From JADJPO01 sp963825645 (GTDB taxonomy: Bacteria; Actinomycetota; Actinomycetes; Actinomycetales; Kineosporiaceae), in contig CAWGTT010000002.1 of assembly GCA_963825645.1 (NCBI GenBank), positions 62,001 to 126,000 on the forward strand: a DNA stretch of 64,000 nt. Direction: 5' to 3'. Each line of letters starts with the position of its first letter. The first letter of the stretch is position 1. A program made the position numbers and the translations under genes. Shown in pieces: positions 1 through 9,157 of the stretch. The notes below the pieces were generated by a model. The model was not told where the DNA came from. It searched no databases and saw nothing but the letters and a program-made list of their open reading frames with translations.

Positions 1-65
1 GAAGGTCATGGCGTCCACCTTGACCGAGATCGGCCGCCGGCGTCACATCATCGGCCCAACCCGGC

Positions 66-776
66 TCAGGGCTGGCGGCGGACGACCTGCCACGCCCCGG
101 CCTCGTCCAGCAGGGCGGCACCCGGGGTCCGAGCGAGGTAGGCCAGCCGGTCGTGCAGCCGGGACGGGCGGCCCTGCCAGAACTCGATCTCCTGCGGGCG
201 GAGCAGGTAGCCACCCCAGTGCGGGGGCAGCGGGACGTCGTCCGGTCGGCCGCGGTCCGGCCACCGCTCGGCCAGCTCCGCCCAGCGGCGTTCCAGCTCG
301 GACCGGTCGGCCAGCGGCGCCGACTGGCGGCTGGCCCACGCCCCGATCCGCGACCCCCAGGGACGGGTGACGAAGTACTCCCCGGACTCCTCGACGTCGA
401 GGCGCTCGACGTCGCCGATCGCGCTCACCTGCCGGGCCATCGCGTGCCAGGGGAAGGTGGCGGCGGCCCGGGGCACGTGGTCCAGGTCGCGGGCCTTGCG
501 CGAACCGTAGTTGGTGAAGAACACCAGACCTCGGGGATCGACCTCCTTGAGCAGGATGGTGCGGGCCGACGGGGTGCCGTCACCGGACACGGTGGCCAGC
601 ACCATGGCGTTCGGCTCGGCGATCTCGGCGCGGACGGCGTCGGAGTACCAGCGCTCGAACTGACCCAGCGGCGTCGCCGCCAGGTCGGCCTCGTCGAGCC
701 CCGGCTCGTCGTAGGCGATGCGCTGGGACGCATAGTCGGGAGCGTCGCCGACGGGCGAAGATGTCGGATCGGTCAC
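66..776 (-). CDS. pdxH: pyridoxamine/pyridoxine 5'-phosphate oxidase
   Basis: This 236-residue FMN enzyme oxidises pyridoxamine or pyridoxine 5'-phosphate to pyridoxal 5'-phosphate in the cytoplasm. The family pattern is clear: RTILLKEVDPRGLVFFTNYG around residues 75-95 (FMN and phosphate contacts), SRKARDL just after, an RPWGSRIGAWAS segment, and the C-terminal RLHDRLAY signature. The length is normal for the family. The GTG at 776 has a GGGACCCGG stretch upstream; an in-frame GTG at 806 is possible. It is divergent from the citrate synthase gene, and the PLP enzyme SerC is coded nearby, though no shared operon exists. Beyond the stop, an ATG at 9 on the minus strand behind a purine-rich AAGGTGG could start another gene that leaves the window; three codons are too few to name it. 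Confidence 0.93.
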   Translation of the reverse strand: MTDPTSSPVGDAPDYASQRIAYDEPGLDEADLAATPLGQFERWYSDAVRAEIAEPNAMVLATVSGDGTPSARTILLKEVDPRGLVFFTNYGSRKARDLDHVPRAAATFPWHAMARQVSAIGDVERLDVEESGEYFVTRPWGSRIGAWASRQSAPLADRSELERRWAELAERWPDRGRPDDVPLPPHWGGYLLRPQEIEFWQGRPSRLHDRLAYLARTPGAALLDEAGAWQVVRRQP

Positions 777-887
777 ATCCGGGTCCCGTGCGTGGTCAGG
801 GTTCACCGCACCAGTGTGAGGTGGATCCCACCCCCGTCGTGGCCGAGCACGACAATGAGGTCCACACCTGTTGCCTTGGAGGCGCCG

Positions 888-2021
888 ATGTCCGACTTCA
901 TACCCGGTCTCGAGGGTGTGATCGCCTTCGAGACGGCGATCGCCGAGCCGGACCGCGAGGGCGGGGCCCTGCGCTACCGCGGCGTCGACATCGAGGAGCT
1001 GGTCGACCGGGTCACCTTCGGCGCGGTCTGGGGACTGCTGGTCGACGACGAGTTCAACCCCGGGCTGCCGCCGGCCGAGCCGTTCCCGCTCCCGGTCCGT
1101 ACCGGGGACGTCCGGGTCGACGTGCAGAGCGCGCTGGCCATGCTGGCACCCATCTGGGGCCTCAAGCCGATCCTCGACATCGGCCCGGAACAGGTGCGCG
1201 CCGATCTGGCCCGCGCCTCGGTGATGGCGATGTCCTACGTCGGCCAGAGCGCCCGCGGGCTGGACAAGCCGATGGTGCCGCAGCGCGAGGTCGACCGGGC
1301 CGACACCGTGGTCGAGAAGTTCATGACCCGCTGGCGCGACGAGCCCGATCCCCTGCACGTCCAGGCGGTCGACGCCTACTGGGTCTCGGCGGCCGAGCAC
1401 GGCATGAACGCCTCCACCTTCACCGCCCGCGTGATCGCCGGCACGGGAGCCGACGTCGCCGCGTGCCTGTCCGGGGCGGTCGGCGCGATGAGCGGACCGC
1501 TGCACGGCGGCGCCCCGGCACGCGTGCTGCACATGATCGAGGCGGTGGAGCAGACCGGAGACGCCGCGGCGTACGTGCGGGGGGTGCTCGACCGGGGGGA
1601 GCGGCTGATGGGCTTCGGTCACCGGGTCTACCGGGCCGAGGACCCGCGGGCGCGGGTGTTGCGGGACGTGGCGAAGCGGCTGGACGCCCCGCGCTACGAC
1701 GTCGCCCGCGCGCTGGAGCAGGAGGCCCTCGACCAGCTGCACGAACGGCGTCCGGACCGGGTGCTGGCCACCAACGTCGAGTACTGGGCCGCCGTGGTCC
1801 TGGACTTCGCCGAGGTGCCCGCCCCGATGTTCCCGGCCCTGTTCACGTGCGCCCGAACCGCGGGCTGGTCGGCGCACATCCTGGAGCACAAGGTGACCAG
1901 CCGCCTGGTCCGCCCGGCGGCGCGCTACGTCGGCCACCCGGCGCGTTCGGTGACCGAGGTCACCGGCTGGGACAGCAGTCGGAACCCTCAGCACCACCTG
2001 TCCGGTGGCGGCCTCGCCTGA
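888..2021 (+). CDS. citA: citrate synthase 2
   Basis: This 377-residue protein condenses oxaloacetate and acetyl-CoA to citrate. Signatures visible are RYRGVDIEELV (30-40), the catalytic-histidine loop MSGPLHGGAP (His206) and MGFGHRVYR (His245). The opening SDFIPGLEGVIAFET is typical of the actinobacterial type-2 enzyme (mycobacterial CitA) rather than the longer main TCA enzyme, so this is probably a second citrate synthase or a methylcitrate synthase. The ATG start is fixed by GGAGG five bases upstream at 878-882. The gene sits 21 bp before serC on the same strand and likely shares its transcript. The symbol follows mycobacterial usage; citrate versus methylcitrate activity cannot be told from sequence alone. 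Confidence 0.92.
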   Translation: MSDFIPGLEGVIAFETAIAEPDREGGALRYRGVDIEELVDRVTFGAVWGLLVDDEFNPGLPPAEPFPLPVRTGDVRVDVQSALAMLAPIWGLKPILDIGPEQVRADLARASVMAMSYVGQSARGLDKPMVPQREVDRADTVVEKFMTRWRDEPDPLHVQAVDAYWVSAAEHGMNASTFTARVIAGTGADVAACLSGAVGAMSGPLHGGAPARVLHMIEAVEQTGDAAAYVRGVLDRGERLMGFGHRVYRAEDPRARVLRDVAKRLDAPRYDVARALEQEALDQLHERRPDRVLATNVEYWAAVVLDFAEVPAPMFPALFTCARTAGWSAHILEHKVTSRLVRPAARYVGHPARSVTEVTGWDSSRNPQHHLSGGGLA

Positions 2022-2042
2022 GCGATGCGGGAGAATCCCGGG

Positions 2043-3215
2043 GTGACCGCATCCACGACCGCACCCACCGACCCGTCCGCCACCGGCGGCATCGTCATCC
2101 CCGCAGAGCTGCGTCCGTCCGATGGACGCTTCGGCTCGGGACCGAGCAAGGTGCGTCCGGCCCAGATCGACCACCTGGTCTCGATCAGCCGTGACGTGCT
2201 GGGCACCTCGCACCGGCAGCGGCCGGTGAAGAACCTGGTCCGTCGCGTGCGCGAGGGCCTGGCGGCGTTCTTCGACCTGCCCGATGGCTACGAGGTGGTG
2301 CTCGGCAACGGCGGCGCCACCTGCTTCTGGGACATCGCTGCGTTCGGGCTGGTCCGTGACCGGGCCCAGCACCTGGTGTTCGGGGAGTTCTCCGGCAAGT
2401 TCGCCAAGGTCACCGACCGTGCGCCGTTCCTCGGGCCGTCCAGCATCGTCTCCGCCGAACCGGGAAGCCTGCCCCGCCCCGTCGCCGAGGACGGCATCGA
2501 CGTCTACGCCTGGGCGCACAACGAGACCAGCACCGGCGTGATGGCCCCGGTGCACAGGGTGGCCGGTGAGGCGACCGGTCCAGACGGCGCGCTGGTGCTC
2601 ATCGACGCCACCTCGGGCGCCGGCGGCCTGCCGGTCGATGTGTCCCGCAGCGACGTGTACTACTTCGCCCCGCAGAAGTCGTTCGCCTCCGACGGCGGGC
2701 TGTGGCTGGCGCTGTTCTCGCCCGCCGCGCTCGAGCGGGTGGAGCAGATCAGTGCCTCGGGCCGGTGGATCCCGGACTTCTTCGACCTGCCGACCGCGAT
2801 CGACAACTCGCGCAAGGACCAGACCTACAACACCCCAGCCGTGGCCACCCTTGCCCTGCTCGCCGACCAGCTCGACTGGCTGAACGGCAACGGCGGGCTC
2901 GACTGGGCCACGGCGCGGACCGCGGACTCCGCCGCCCGGCTCTACGGGTGGGCCGAGGCCAGCGAGTTCGCCACCCCGTTCGTGGCGGAGCCCGCACATC
3001 GCAGCACCGTGATCGGCACCATCAACCTCGACGCCGAGCGCATCGACGCCGCGGCGGTGGCAACGGCGTTGCGCGCCAACGGCATCGTCGACGTCGAGCC
3101 GTACCGCAAGCTCGGCCAGAACCAGCTGCGGGTGGCGATGTTCCCCGCGATCGAACCGGACGACGTGCAGGCTCTGACCCGATGCGTCGACTACGTGGTG
3201 ACCCGGCTGGGCTGA
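2043..3215 (+). CDS. serC: phosphoserine aminotransferase
   Basis: This PLP-dependent aminotransferase of 390 residues converts 3-phosphohydroxypyruvate and glutamate to phosphoserine. The PLP lysine is Lys212 in YYFAPQKSFASDGG. The N-terminal block AELRPSDGRFGSGPSKVRP is characteristic of the actinobacterial SerC form. The GTG at 2043 is preferred because GGGAG lies nine bases upstream; an in-frame ATG at 2025 has no ribosome site. It follows citrate synthase closely on the same strand. An L-serine dehydratase gene lies 4.5 kb away on the other strand, so genes for serine formation and breakdown sit in one neighbourhood. Family assignment is firm; the start is the only doubt. Confidence 0.95.
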   Translation: MTASTTAPTDPSATGGIVIPAELRPSDGRFGSGPSKVRPAQIDHLVSISRDVLGTSHRQRPVKNLVRRVREGLAAFFDLPDGYEVVLGNGGATCFWDIAAFGLVRDRAQHLVFGEFSGKFAKVTDRAPFLGPSSIVSAEPGSLPRPVAEDGIDVYAWAHNETSTGVMAPVHRVAGEATGPDGALVLIDATSGAGGLPVDVSRSDVYYFAPQKSFASDGGLWLALFSPAALERVEQISASGRWIPDFFDLPTAIDNSRKDQTYNTPAVATLALLADQLDWLNGNGGLDWATARTADSAARLYGWAEASEFATPFVAEPAHRSTVIGTINLDAERIDAAAVATALRANGIVDVEPYRKLGQNQLRVAMFPAIEPDDVQALTRCVDYVVTRLG

Positions 3216-3286
3216 ACGCCCCTGCGGTGCGCCGCAACCGATGACCACACGCTCAAGATCGTGGGCGGGCGCGTCGAGAGGCAAGG

Positions 3287-4489
3287 GTGCCCAGCAAGCC
3301 CCGGTGCCTGCCATCCGCCGCTCTGCTCGCGCTCACCCTGGTGCCGCTGCTGGCGGCGACGGTTCTCGGGCTGACCATCGGCCCCGGCGCCGACTCTGCG
3401 CGGCCGCGGGAGGGCGTGGCCCCCGAGCAGGTGTCGGTGGCGGCACGCGATGCGCTGCAGCGATGGTCGGACCTGGTGCGCCTCGGCGCCCGCAACGACC
3501 AGGTCGTCGACCTCATGCGGCACCCGGCCAACGCCAAGCGGGTGCGACCCGGCGTCGAGGTGTTCCTGGGCGCGCTGAACGAGCTGGCCGGCGACGGACG
3601 CGGCGAGGCGAGCGTGCTCGACCGCTCGGGTGCACTCCTGGCGCAGGTGGTGGGCGAGCGGGTGACCCCGGCCGACCGTCTCGGCGCGGACCAGCGCGAC
3701 CGGCCGTTCTACGCCGACGCGGCGGCGCTGCCCGCCGGGTCGGTGCACCAGCACCGACCGTACGTGTCGGCACAGACCCGCACCTGGGTGATCTCCACGT
3801 CCACCCCCGTGGTCCTCGATGGGCAGGTGGTCGGACTGCTCGAGGTCGAATCCGACCTGGACGCGCTGCGCGAGGCCCTGGCAGCCGCCCTGCCCCAGGC
3901 GAGCCGGGCACGGCTGGTCGACTCCGCCTCCAGGACGACCGTGGCCGACACGGCCCGCGCCACTCCGATTCCCGACCCCGGGCGGGACCTCGACGTGCAG
4001 TGGCTGCCCGCTGCCGGCAGGATCGACGTCGGGCGGCACGAGACGGTGCTGGCGAGCGCCGCCCAGGTGCCCGCCATGATCGGTCGCTGGCAGGCCGAGG
4101 TGGTGGCGCCGATCGGCGGCGGGTCGTCGCAGCCGTTCCTGCTGAGCATGCTCGCCCTGGCACTCGCCTCGGCCGGCGCGGTCCGGCTGGCCATGGCCGG
4201 GGCCGCGCGAGCCGGCTCCCCATCGGCGGAGGTGCCGCAGGAGTCAGGTCCGGCCCCGGACGACGCGCAGCGCGAGGACACCCCCGACGACGCCCCCGAG
4301 GCCGCCCAGGACCCCGGTGAGCCCGATGGCGACGGATCGCCCGCCGGGCAGGAGCGTGTCGACCCGCTCGACGACGTGGTCGAGGACGGCGGCGATGCCG
4401 ATGGGCTCGCCGTCCCCAGCCCCCGCTCCGAGCGGCTCGGTCCCGTTCCCCTCAAGCGGACGCCGGCCCGGCGGCGAAGCCACTGGTGA
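3287..4489 (+). CDS. two-TM membrane protein with Cache-like extracellular domain
   Basis: This 400-residue protein has an N-terminal membrane helix (about 10-31), a periplasmic or extracellular domain (about 45-275) and a second helix near 281-304. The middle shows the pattern of a double Cache (PDC) sensor fold: a helical lead-in, then strands with DRSGALLAQVVGERV, DRPFYADAAAL and TWVISTSTPVVLDGQVVGLLEVESD. No kinase, HAMP, cyclase or chemotaxis output domain follows. The tail after residue 310 is acidic and Pro-rich, ending in a basic patch. The last 246 bp overlap the convergent beta-propeller gene, and the tail reads like antisense of that gene's membrane anchor, so the original stop may have been lost. 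Ligand unknown. Confidence 0.6.
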   Translation: MPSKPRCLPSAALLALTLVPLLAATVLGLTIGPGADSARPREGVAPEQVSVAARDALQRWSDLVRLGARNDQVVDLMRHPANAKRVRPGVEVFLGALNELAGDGRGEASVLDRSGALLAQVVGERVTPADRLGADQRDRPFYADAAALPAGSVHQHRPYVSAQTRTWVISTSTPVVLDGQVVGLLEVESDLDALREALAAALPQASRARLVDSASRTTVADTARATPIPDPGRDLDVQWLPAAGRIDVGRHETVLASAAQVPAMIGRWQAEVVAPIGGGSSQPFLLSMLALALASAGAVRLAMAGAARAGSPSAEVPQESGPAPDDAQREDTPDDAPEAAQDPGEPDGDGSPAGQERVDPLDDVVEDGGDADGLAVPSPRSERLGPVPLKRTPARRRSHW

Positions 4490-5467
4490 ACCGGTGCCGC
4501 CCACATCTGTGGCGCCGGCGCTGATCGCGGCCGTGAACGAGTCCGGCATGGGTAACCGGAGTATCGGCGAGCCTCGGCCTTCGCTGGACAGGTAGAGGGC
4601 CGTGTCGGTGACGGCCAGTCCCTCGCCCTGCACCTGGCGCGGCAGCCCGATCACCGCGAGCGGGGCGAGCGGGCGCTGCTCGGTGGGCAACGGTGCCACG
4701 AGCATCGCGGTGGAGTAGCCGCGCAGCACCACATACCCGGTGGGCAGCATCGCCCCGTCGGTGGCCAGTGGCAGGCCGAGCCCGCCGATGAACTCCAGGG
4801 TGGCGGGCTCGGTGGCGCCGCCCGGCCAGGCGCTCTGCGGGACCAGGTAGACCCGGGCCCGCAGCAGCCCCTTGGCGACCACGTACATGCGCCGGCTGCG
4901 AGGGTCGACCAGCAGGGACTCGGCGTCCTTGGCCTGGTCGGGGTAGCGCAGCCGGATCCGGCGCAGCGGGCGGACCTCCAGCTCGGGCACGTCGTCGGTG
5001 TCGTCGGCCTCGGGAGCCGCCGGGAGCCGCGTGGGCTCGGCGAACACGTCGACTTCGATGCCGTCCCGCACAGCGCCGTTGTCGCCGATGTCTGCGACCG
5101 CGACCAGCGCCCGCCCGGTCGCGTCGCGCCAGGCTGCGACCGCCTCCCAGTCGATGTTCGGGACCCCGGTCACGCGCAGCCGCACCCTGGTGTCCCCGTC
5201 GGGGCCGATTCCGTACACCACAGGCGGGTTGCCCGAGTCGTTGACCGTCCAGATCAGCCCGTCGTGGGTGGGACTCAGCGCCAGCCCCGAGCTCTCGGCG
5301 ATCTCGAGGTCCCGCAACGGCCGGTCGACGACGGCCCGCGGCGCGGGAGGCGGCGCGGCGGGCAGAGGTGGCGGGCTGGGGTCGAGGCCGCCACCGGCGG
5401 CGAGCAGCGGACCGAGGGCGAGCAGCGGACCGGCGACGAACCTCGCCGCCGACGCCCTGCGGATCAC
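4244..5467 (-). CDS. membrane-anchored beta-propeller (esterase-like/phytase-like) protein
   Basis: This 407-residue exported protein has an N-terminal signal helix (ARFVAGPLLALGPLLAAGGG), a Pro-rich linker, a repeated beta-strand domain and a C-terminal membrane helix followed by a short basic tail (ALRVVRGRT). Strand motifs such as ESSGLALSPTHDGLIWTVND, WEAVAAW and KDAESLLVDPRSRRMYVVAK are those of WD/NHL-like 'esterase-like activity of phytase' propellers; enzymatic activity is not established. The GTG start at 5467 overlaps the stop of the upstream methyltransferase (GTGA), so the two are translationally coupled. The last 246 bp run antisense to the convergent Cache-like gene. Probably an outer-face surface protein. 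Confidence 0.7.
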   Translation of the reverse strand: MIRRASAARFVAGPLLALGPLLAAGGGLDPSPPPLPAAPPPAPRAVVDRPLRDLEIAESSGLALSPTHDGLIWTVNDSGNPPVVYGIGPDGDTRVRLRVTGVPNIDWEAVAAWRDATGRALVAVADIGDNGAVRDGIEVDVFAEPTRLPAAPEADDTDDVPELEVRPLRRIRLRYPDQAKDAESLLVDPRSRRMYVVAKGLLRARVYLVPQSAWPGGATEPATLEFIGGLGLPLATDGAMLPTGYVVLRGYSTAMLVAPLPTEQRPLAPLAVIGLPRQVQGEGLAVTDTALYLSSEGRGSPILRLPMPDSFTAAISAGATDVGGTGSPVASPPGRRPLEGNGTEPLGAGAGDGEPIGIAAVLDHVVERVDTLLPGGRSVAIGLTGVLGGLGGVVGGVLALRVVRGRT

Positions 5468-6774
5468 GGCCCCTTCCCGACCCGTTGCCCGATCCATGGC
5501 CCGACCCGGTGCCCGATCCGTTGCTGCAGTGCGGGGTCGACGAGGTCGCCCAGCGCGTCGAGCAGGTAGGGACGCACCTGCCAGGCCGAGGACAACCCGA
5601 CCAGGTCGGCGGCGGGGTCGACGGCCGGGTCGACGGCCGGGGCCGCACGGCCGGCCGTGCCGCCACCTCGCCCGCCGTCGGCCCGGACCAGCCGCAGCAG
5701 CGCGTTGCGCGGGGTGTGCCGGGAGTCGATGAACTCGACCACCTCGACCCGGTAGCCGACCTGGCGCATCAGCTCGGCCCGCAGGGCGTCGGTGAGGACG
5801 TCGGCGAACCGCTGGCGCAGGATCGGCTCGCGGACCAGCGGCCGGAAGGGGGCGGGCGGCTCGACGCCCTCGCTGCGGCGTGCCTCGAGCTGGCGCTGCA
5901 CATCGCGATGGCAGCACGGTGCGGCGAGCACCGCCGGCGCCCGCCAGCGCGCGGTGCGGGCCAGCGCGTCGTCCGTCGCGGTGTCGCAGGCGTGCAGGGC
6001 CAGCACCAGGTCGACCGGGCCGGCGCCGAACGGCTCGGCGTCGGCGATCGAGCCGGCCACGAACTCCAGACCCGGCAGGTCCAGCCGGAACGCCAGGTCG
6101 GTGTTCCGCTTGACCAGGTCCGGGCGCCGGTCGACGCCCACGGTGCGAACGGCCAACGACCGGACGCCGGTCAGGTAGCGGTGCGCGGCGACGGTCAGGT
6201 ATGCGTTGCCGCAGCCCAGATCGACGACGTGCAGCGGCCGGCCGTCCCGCTGTGCGGCGGCCGAGGCCGGTTCGAGCACGGTGAGCAGATGGCGCAGGAA
6301 GGCGTCCACCTGACGACGCTTGTCTCCGCCCGCGCCGACCGCCGCGAACAGGGGGTCACCCGGGTCCAGCAGGTGCTCCTTGACCCGGTCGTGTCCAGCG
6401 GCGCCGGGTACCGGGTCGTCCCCACGCGTGGTGGTGTGCACCTGCGCCTGGCCCCGCTTGGTGACCCGTAGCTGGACGACGCCGCGCCGGGTGTCCAGGT
6501 GCCAGTTGCCGAACGGCTCGGCGAGCACCGCGTCGAGCGCCGCTTCGGCGTCCGCGCCCGGTGCATGGTTATGGGTGAGCGGGCTCAGCCCGTCGGTGAG
6601 GACGACCTGCAGGTACACCCCGCTCTTGAGCCGGACCGGGCGGAGCTCGACGCGCCGCCAGCGCGGTGGGTCGCCGCCCCGGAGCCGCCCGGAGGCGACC
6701 GCCCGGATCAGCGTGTCGAGGTCGAGCAGCTGCGGGCGCAGAGCCGCCAGCGCGGCGTCGAGCGGTTCGGGCAC
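5464..6774 (-). CDS. class I SAM-dependent methyltransferase (METTL25/RRNAD1-like)
   Basis: This roughly 436-residue protein has a central Rossmann methyltransferase domain. Motif I is VVDLGCGNAYLTVA, followed by VGVDRRPDLV, LVLALHACDTATDDALA and APCCHRDVQRQL. The LHACD..TD and PCCH pair is typical of the METTL25/RRNAD1-like family, whose bacterial substrate is unknown (RNA or protein). About 150 residues precede the domain, and a Pro/Ala-rich hinge interrupts the C-terminal third. The GTG at 6774 has GGTGAGGA seven bases upstream; an in-frame GTG at 6792 would add six residues. It lies close behind the amidase gene and overlaps the propeller gene start by four bases, so the three probably form one transcript. 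Confidence 0.75.
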   Translation of the reverse strand: MPEPLDAALAALRPQLLDLDTLIRAVASGRLRGGDPPRWRRVELRPVRLKSGVYLQVVLTDGLSPLTHNHAPGADAEAALDAVLAEPFGNWHLDTRRGVVQLRVTKRGQAQVHTTTRGDDPVPGAAGHDRVKEHLLDPGDPLFAAVGAGGDKRRQVDAFLRHLLTVLEPASAAAQRDGRPLHVVDLGCGNAYLTVAAHRYLTGVRSLAVRTVGVDRRPDLVKRNTDLAFRLDLPGLEFVAGSIADAEPFGAGPVDLVLALHACDTATDDALARTARWRAPAVLAAPCCHRDVQRQLEARRSEGVEPPAPFRPLVREPILRQRFADVLTDALRAELMRQVGYRVEVVEFIDSRHTPRNALLRLVRADGGRGGGTAGRAAPAVDPAVDPAADLVGLSSAWQVRPYLLDALGDLVDPALQQRIGHRVGPWIGQRVGKGP

Positions 6775-6798
6775 CCCGTCATCCTCACCCACCGGCGG

Positions 6799-7641
6799 TC
6801 AGGACGCCGCCAAGGCCGTGAGGCGCCGACGGAACTCGGCCACCGCGGGCGCGCCCCAGTCCGTGTGCGTGTTGCGCCAGCCCTTGCGGTCGCCGAACAA
6901 CGGTGAGGCGTTGGCCGTGCCGTGCCCCTCGATCCTGGAGGTGGGGATGGCGTAGCGGTCCTGCAGGGAGGCGACGAGCAGCAGCAGCGAGCGGACCTGC
7001 GCCGTCCGGTTCAGGATCTGCCGGTCCGCCCAGGCGGGGGTGTGGCCGTGGGTGGACTGGACCACCTCGATTCCGATCGCCCGGTGGTTGAGCCCGATCG
7101 CGTGCCGGCACATCACCGAGGTCGGCACCAGCTCGTAGACGGTCCCGTCGGTGTCGACCAGGTAGTGCGCGCACACCCCGGGCAGCTCGCCGTGGTTCGG
7201 CGTGTCCCGGCTGAACTGCGCGATCACGGCGGACGCAGAGTCCGACTCGGTGAAGTGCAGGACGACGGCCTGCGGGCGCAGCCGCCAGGTGCGCATCCCG
7301 TAGTGCGCGCCGGCGTAGGCGGCCATCTCGGCCTTGCGGCGCGCCGGGTACGGGATGTACCGGCGGACCACGCGGGGCAGACCCACCATGTAGGCGCGGC
7401 GGAAGCCCGCCTGGGCGCTGGGGGCGGTGGACGCCCTCCGGTCAGCCGCGCTGGAGCCGAGCGTTTGGGTCCGGGAGGGCGGGGCCGACCGGGAGATCGG
7501 GACGGCGGACTCAGCGGGCTGCGGGCGGGTGGCCGTGGAGCGGTTCGGGATCGCGGCCGGAACCGTGAGCATCACGGCGAAGGTCGCCGCCCCCACCAAC
7601 CCCAGCCGAAGCCGGCTCCATCGCCGAGCCGCTGGTCGCAT
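6799..7641 (-). CDS. N-acetylmuramoyl-L-alanine amidase (Amidase_2/PGRP fold)
   Basis: This 280-residue exported protein has a twin-basic start (MRPAARRWSRL) and hydrophobic signal segment, a Ser/Thr/Pro-rich linker, then a type-2 amidase domain from about 120 to the end. Visible features are VVLHFTESDS (first zinc His), the central HYLVDTDGTVYELVP strand pair, AIGLNHRAIGIEVVQ, and EGHGTAN near the last zinc position. Such enzymes cut the MurNAc-L-Ala bond of peptidoglycan. The ATG at 7641 was chosen over an upstream in-frame start at 7701 because it gives a proper signal peptide. It heads the run amidase-methyltransferase-propeller on the minus strand. Confidence 0.85.
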   Translation of the reverse strand: MRPAARRWSRLRLGLVGAATFAVMLTVPAAIPNRSTATRPQPAESAVPISRSAPPSRTQTLGSSAADRRASTAPSAQAGFRRAYMVGLPRVVRRYIPYPARRKAEMAAYAGAHYGMRTWRLRPQAVVLHFTESDSASAVIAQFSRDTPNHGELPGVCAHYLVDTDGTVYELVPTSVMCRHAIGLNHRAIGIEVVQSTHGHTPAWADRQILNRTAQVRSLLLLVASLQDRYAIPTSRIEGHGTANASPLFGDRKGWRNTHTDWGAPAVAEFRRRLTALAAS

Positions 7642-7752
7642 GGTCGTCAGCGTACGGGGTTGGCTACGCAGAGTCAGGCGGCGAGGGCGTCGACGTGCCA
7701 AAGCCGCGCCGTCCCGCTGACGACCAGCAGCCCGAGAACCACGGCGAGCCGC

Positions 7753-9123
7753 TCAGCACTCGATCACGTTGACGGCGAGGCCGCCGCGCGAGGTCTCCTT
7801 GTACTTGACCTTCATGTCGGCCCCGGTCTGGCGCATCGTCTTGATCACGTTGTCTAGAGAGACCACGTGCCGGCCGTCGCCGCGCAGTGCCAGATGGACC
7901 GCATTGATCGCCTTGACCGAGGCCATCGCGTTCCGCTCGATGCAGGGGATCTGCACCAGCCCGCCGACCGGGTCGCACGTCAGCCCGAGATTGTGCTCCA
8001 TGGCGATCTCGGCGGCGTTCTCGACCTGACCCGGGGTCCCACCCATCACCTCGGCCAGGCCGGCCGCCGCCATCGAGCAGGCCGACCCGACCTCGCCCTG
8101 GCACCCGACCTCGGCCCCGGAGATCGAGGCCATCGTCTTGTAGATCACCCCGATCGCCCCGGCGGTGAGCAGGAAGCGGACCACGCCGCCCTCGCTCGCC
8201 CCGGGCACGAAGTTGCGGTAATAGTGCAGGACCGCCGGGATGATCCCGGCCGCGCCGTTCGTCGGGGCGGTCACCACGCGCCCGCCCGCCGCGTTCTCCT
8301 CGTTCACCGCGAGCGCGTAGAGGTTCACCCAGTCCATGGCGTACAGCGGGTCGTGCCAGCACCCGGCCTCGGCCTTGAGCTGACGGTGCAGCGCATGCGC
8401 CCGCCGTCCGACCCTCAGCCCGCCCGGCAGCACGCCGTCCACCGCACAGCCCCGGCTCACGCACGCCTGCATCACCGCCCAGATCTCGACCAGCCCGGCA
8501 CTGATCTCCTCCGCGCTGCGCCAGGTGAGCTCGTTGGCGTGCATCACCTCGCTGATCGAGGCGCGGTGCTCCCGGGCGTGCGCGAGCAGCTCTGCCCCGG
8601 TCGAGAACGGCATCGGCAACCGGGTGGCGTCCCGCATCACCGGCTCACCGCCGTCCTCGCCGGCCACGAAACCGCCGCCCACCGAGTAGTAGATCCGCGA
8701 GGTCAGCTCGTCGCCACGGGCGTCCACGGCGGCGAAGCGCATCCCATTGGGATGCAGCGGCAGGGCGCGCTTGCGGTGCATCACCACGTCACGGTCGACG
8801 TCGAAGCCGACTCGCGGCCCGCCTGGCAGCTGCAGCTCGCCGCTCTCGCGGACCGCGGCGACCACGGACGGCGCGGCGTCCACGTCGACGGACTCCGGGC
8901 GCTCGCCGAGCAGACCGAGGACGACGGCCCCCACGCTGCCGTGCCCGTGCCCCGTCGCCCCCAGCGAGCCGAACAGCTCGGCGCGCACGCCCGCCACCCG
9001 GTCCAGCAGACCGTCCTCGGCGAGCCGATCGGTGAACATCAGGGCGGCCCGCATCGGTCCGACCGTGTGCGAGCTCGACGGGCCGATGCCGATCGAGAAC
9101 AGATCGAACACGCTGATCGCCAT
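7753..9123 (-). CDS. sdaA: L-serine ammonia-lyase, iron-sulfur dependent
   Basis: This single-chain L-serine dehydratase of 456 residues deaminates serine to pyruvate using a [4Fe-4S] cluster. The beta domain opens with VFDLFSIGIGPSSSHTVGPM, and the catalytic domain carries TAPTNGAAGIIPAVLHYY. The three cluster cysteines are Cys341, Cys383 and Cys394, spaced as in the characterised Legionella enzyme. The chain ends in a cysteine (VIEC), the tail residue that occupies the active site in that structure. The ATG at 9123 is clear. It is divergent from the CPBP protease gene with only 34 bp between starts, so any promoters must overlap. About 110 bp with no supported gene separate its stop from the amidase start. 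Confidence 0.95.
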   Translation of the reverse strand: MAISVFDLFSIGIGPSSSHTVGPMRAALMFTDRLAEDGLLDRVAGVRAELFGSLGATGHGHGSVGAVVLGLLGERPESVDVDAAPSVVAAVRESGELQLPGGPRVGFDVDRDVVMHRKRALPLHPNGMRFAAVDARGDELTSRIYYSVGGGFVAGEDGGEPVMRDATRLPMPFSTGAELLAHAREHRASISEVMHANELTWRSAEEISAGLVEIWAVMQACVSRGCAVDGVLPGGLRVGRRAHALHRQLKAEAGCWHDPLYAMDWVNLYALAVNEENAAGGRVVTAPTNGAAGIIPAVLHYYRNFVPGASEGGVVRFLLTAGAIGVIYKTMASISGAEVGCQGEVGSACSMAAAGLAEVMGGTPGQVENAAEIAMEHNLGLTCDPVGGLVQIPCIERNAMASVKAINAVHLALRGDGRHVVSLDNVIKTMRQTGADMKVKYKETSRGGLAVNVIEC

Positions 9124-9157
9124 GACGCACCTACCCGTGGTCGAGGACGGGGCCCGA

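Noticed and set aside
66..3314. A 1082-residue minus-strand open frame through citrate synthase and serC
   Set aside because: Only the last 236 residues (pdxH) match a protein family; the rest is antisense of two well-supported genes, as expected in high-GC DNA.
7675..7745. A 22-residue hydrophobic frame after sdaA on the minus strand
   Set aside because: Starts at a GTG without a ribosome site and is too short to support.
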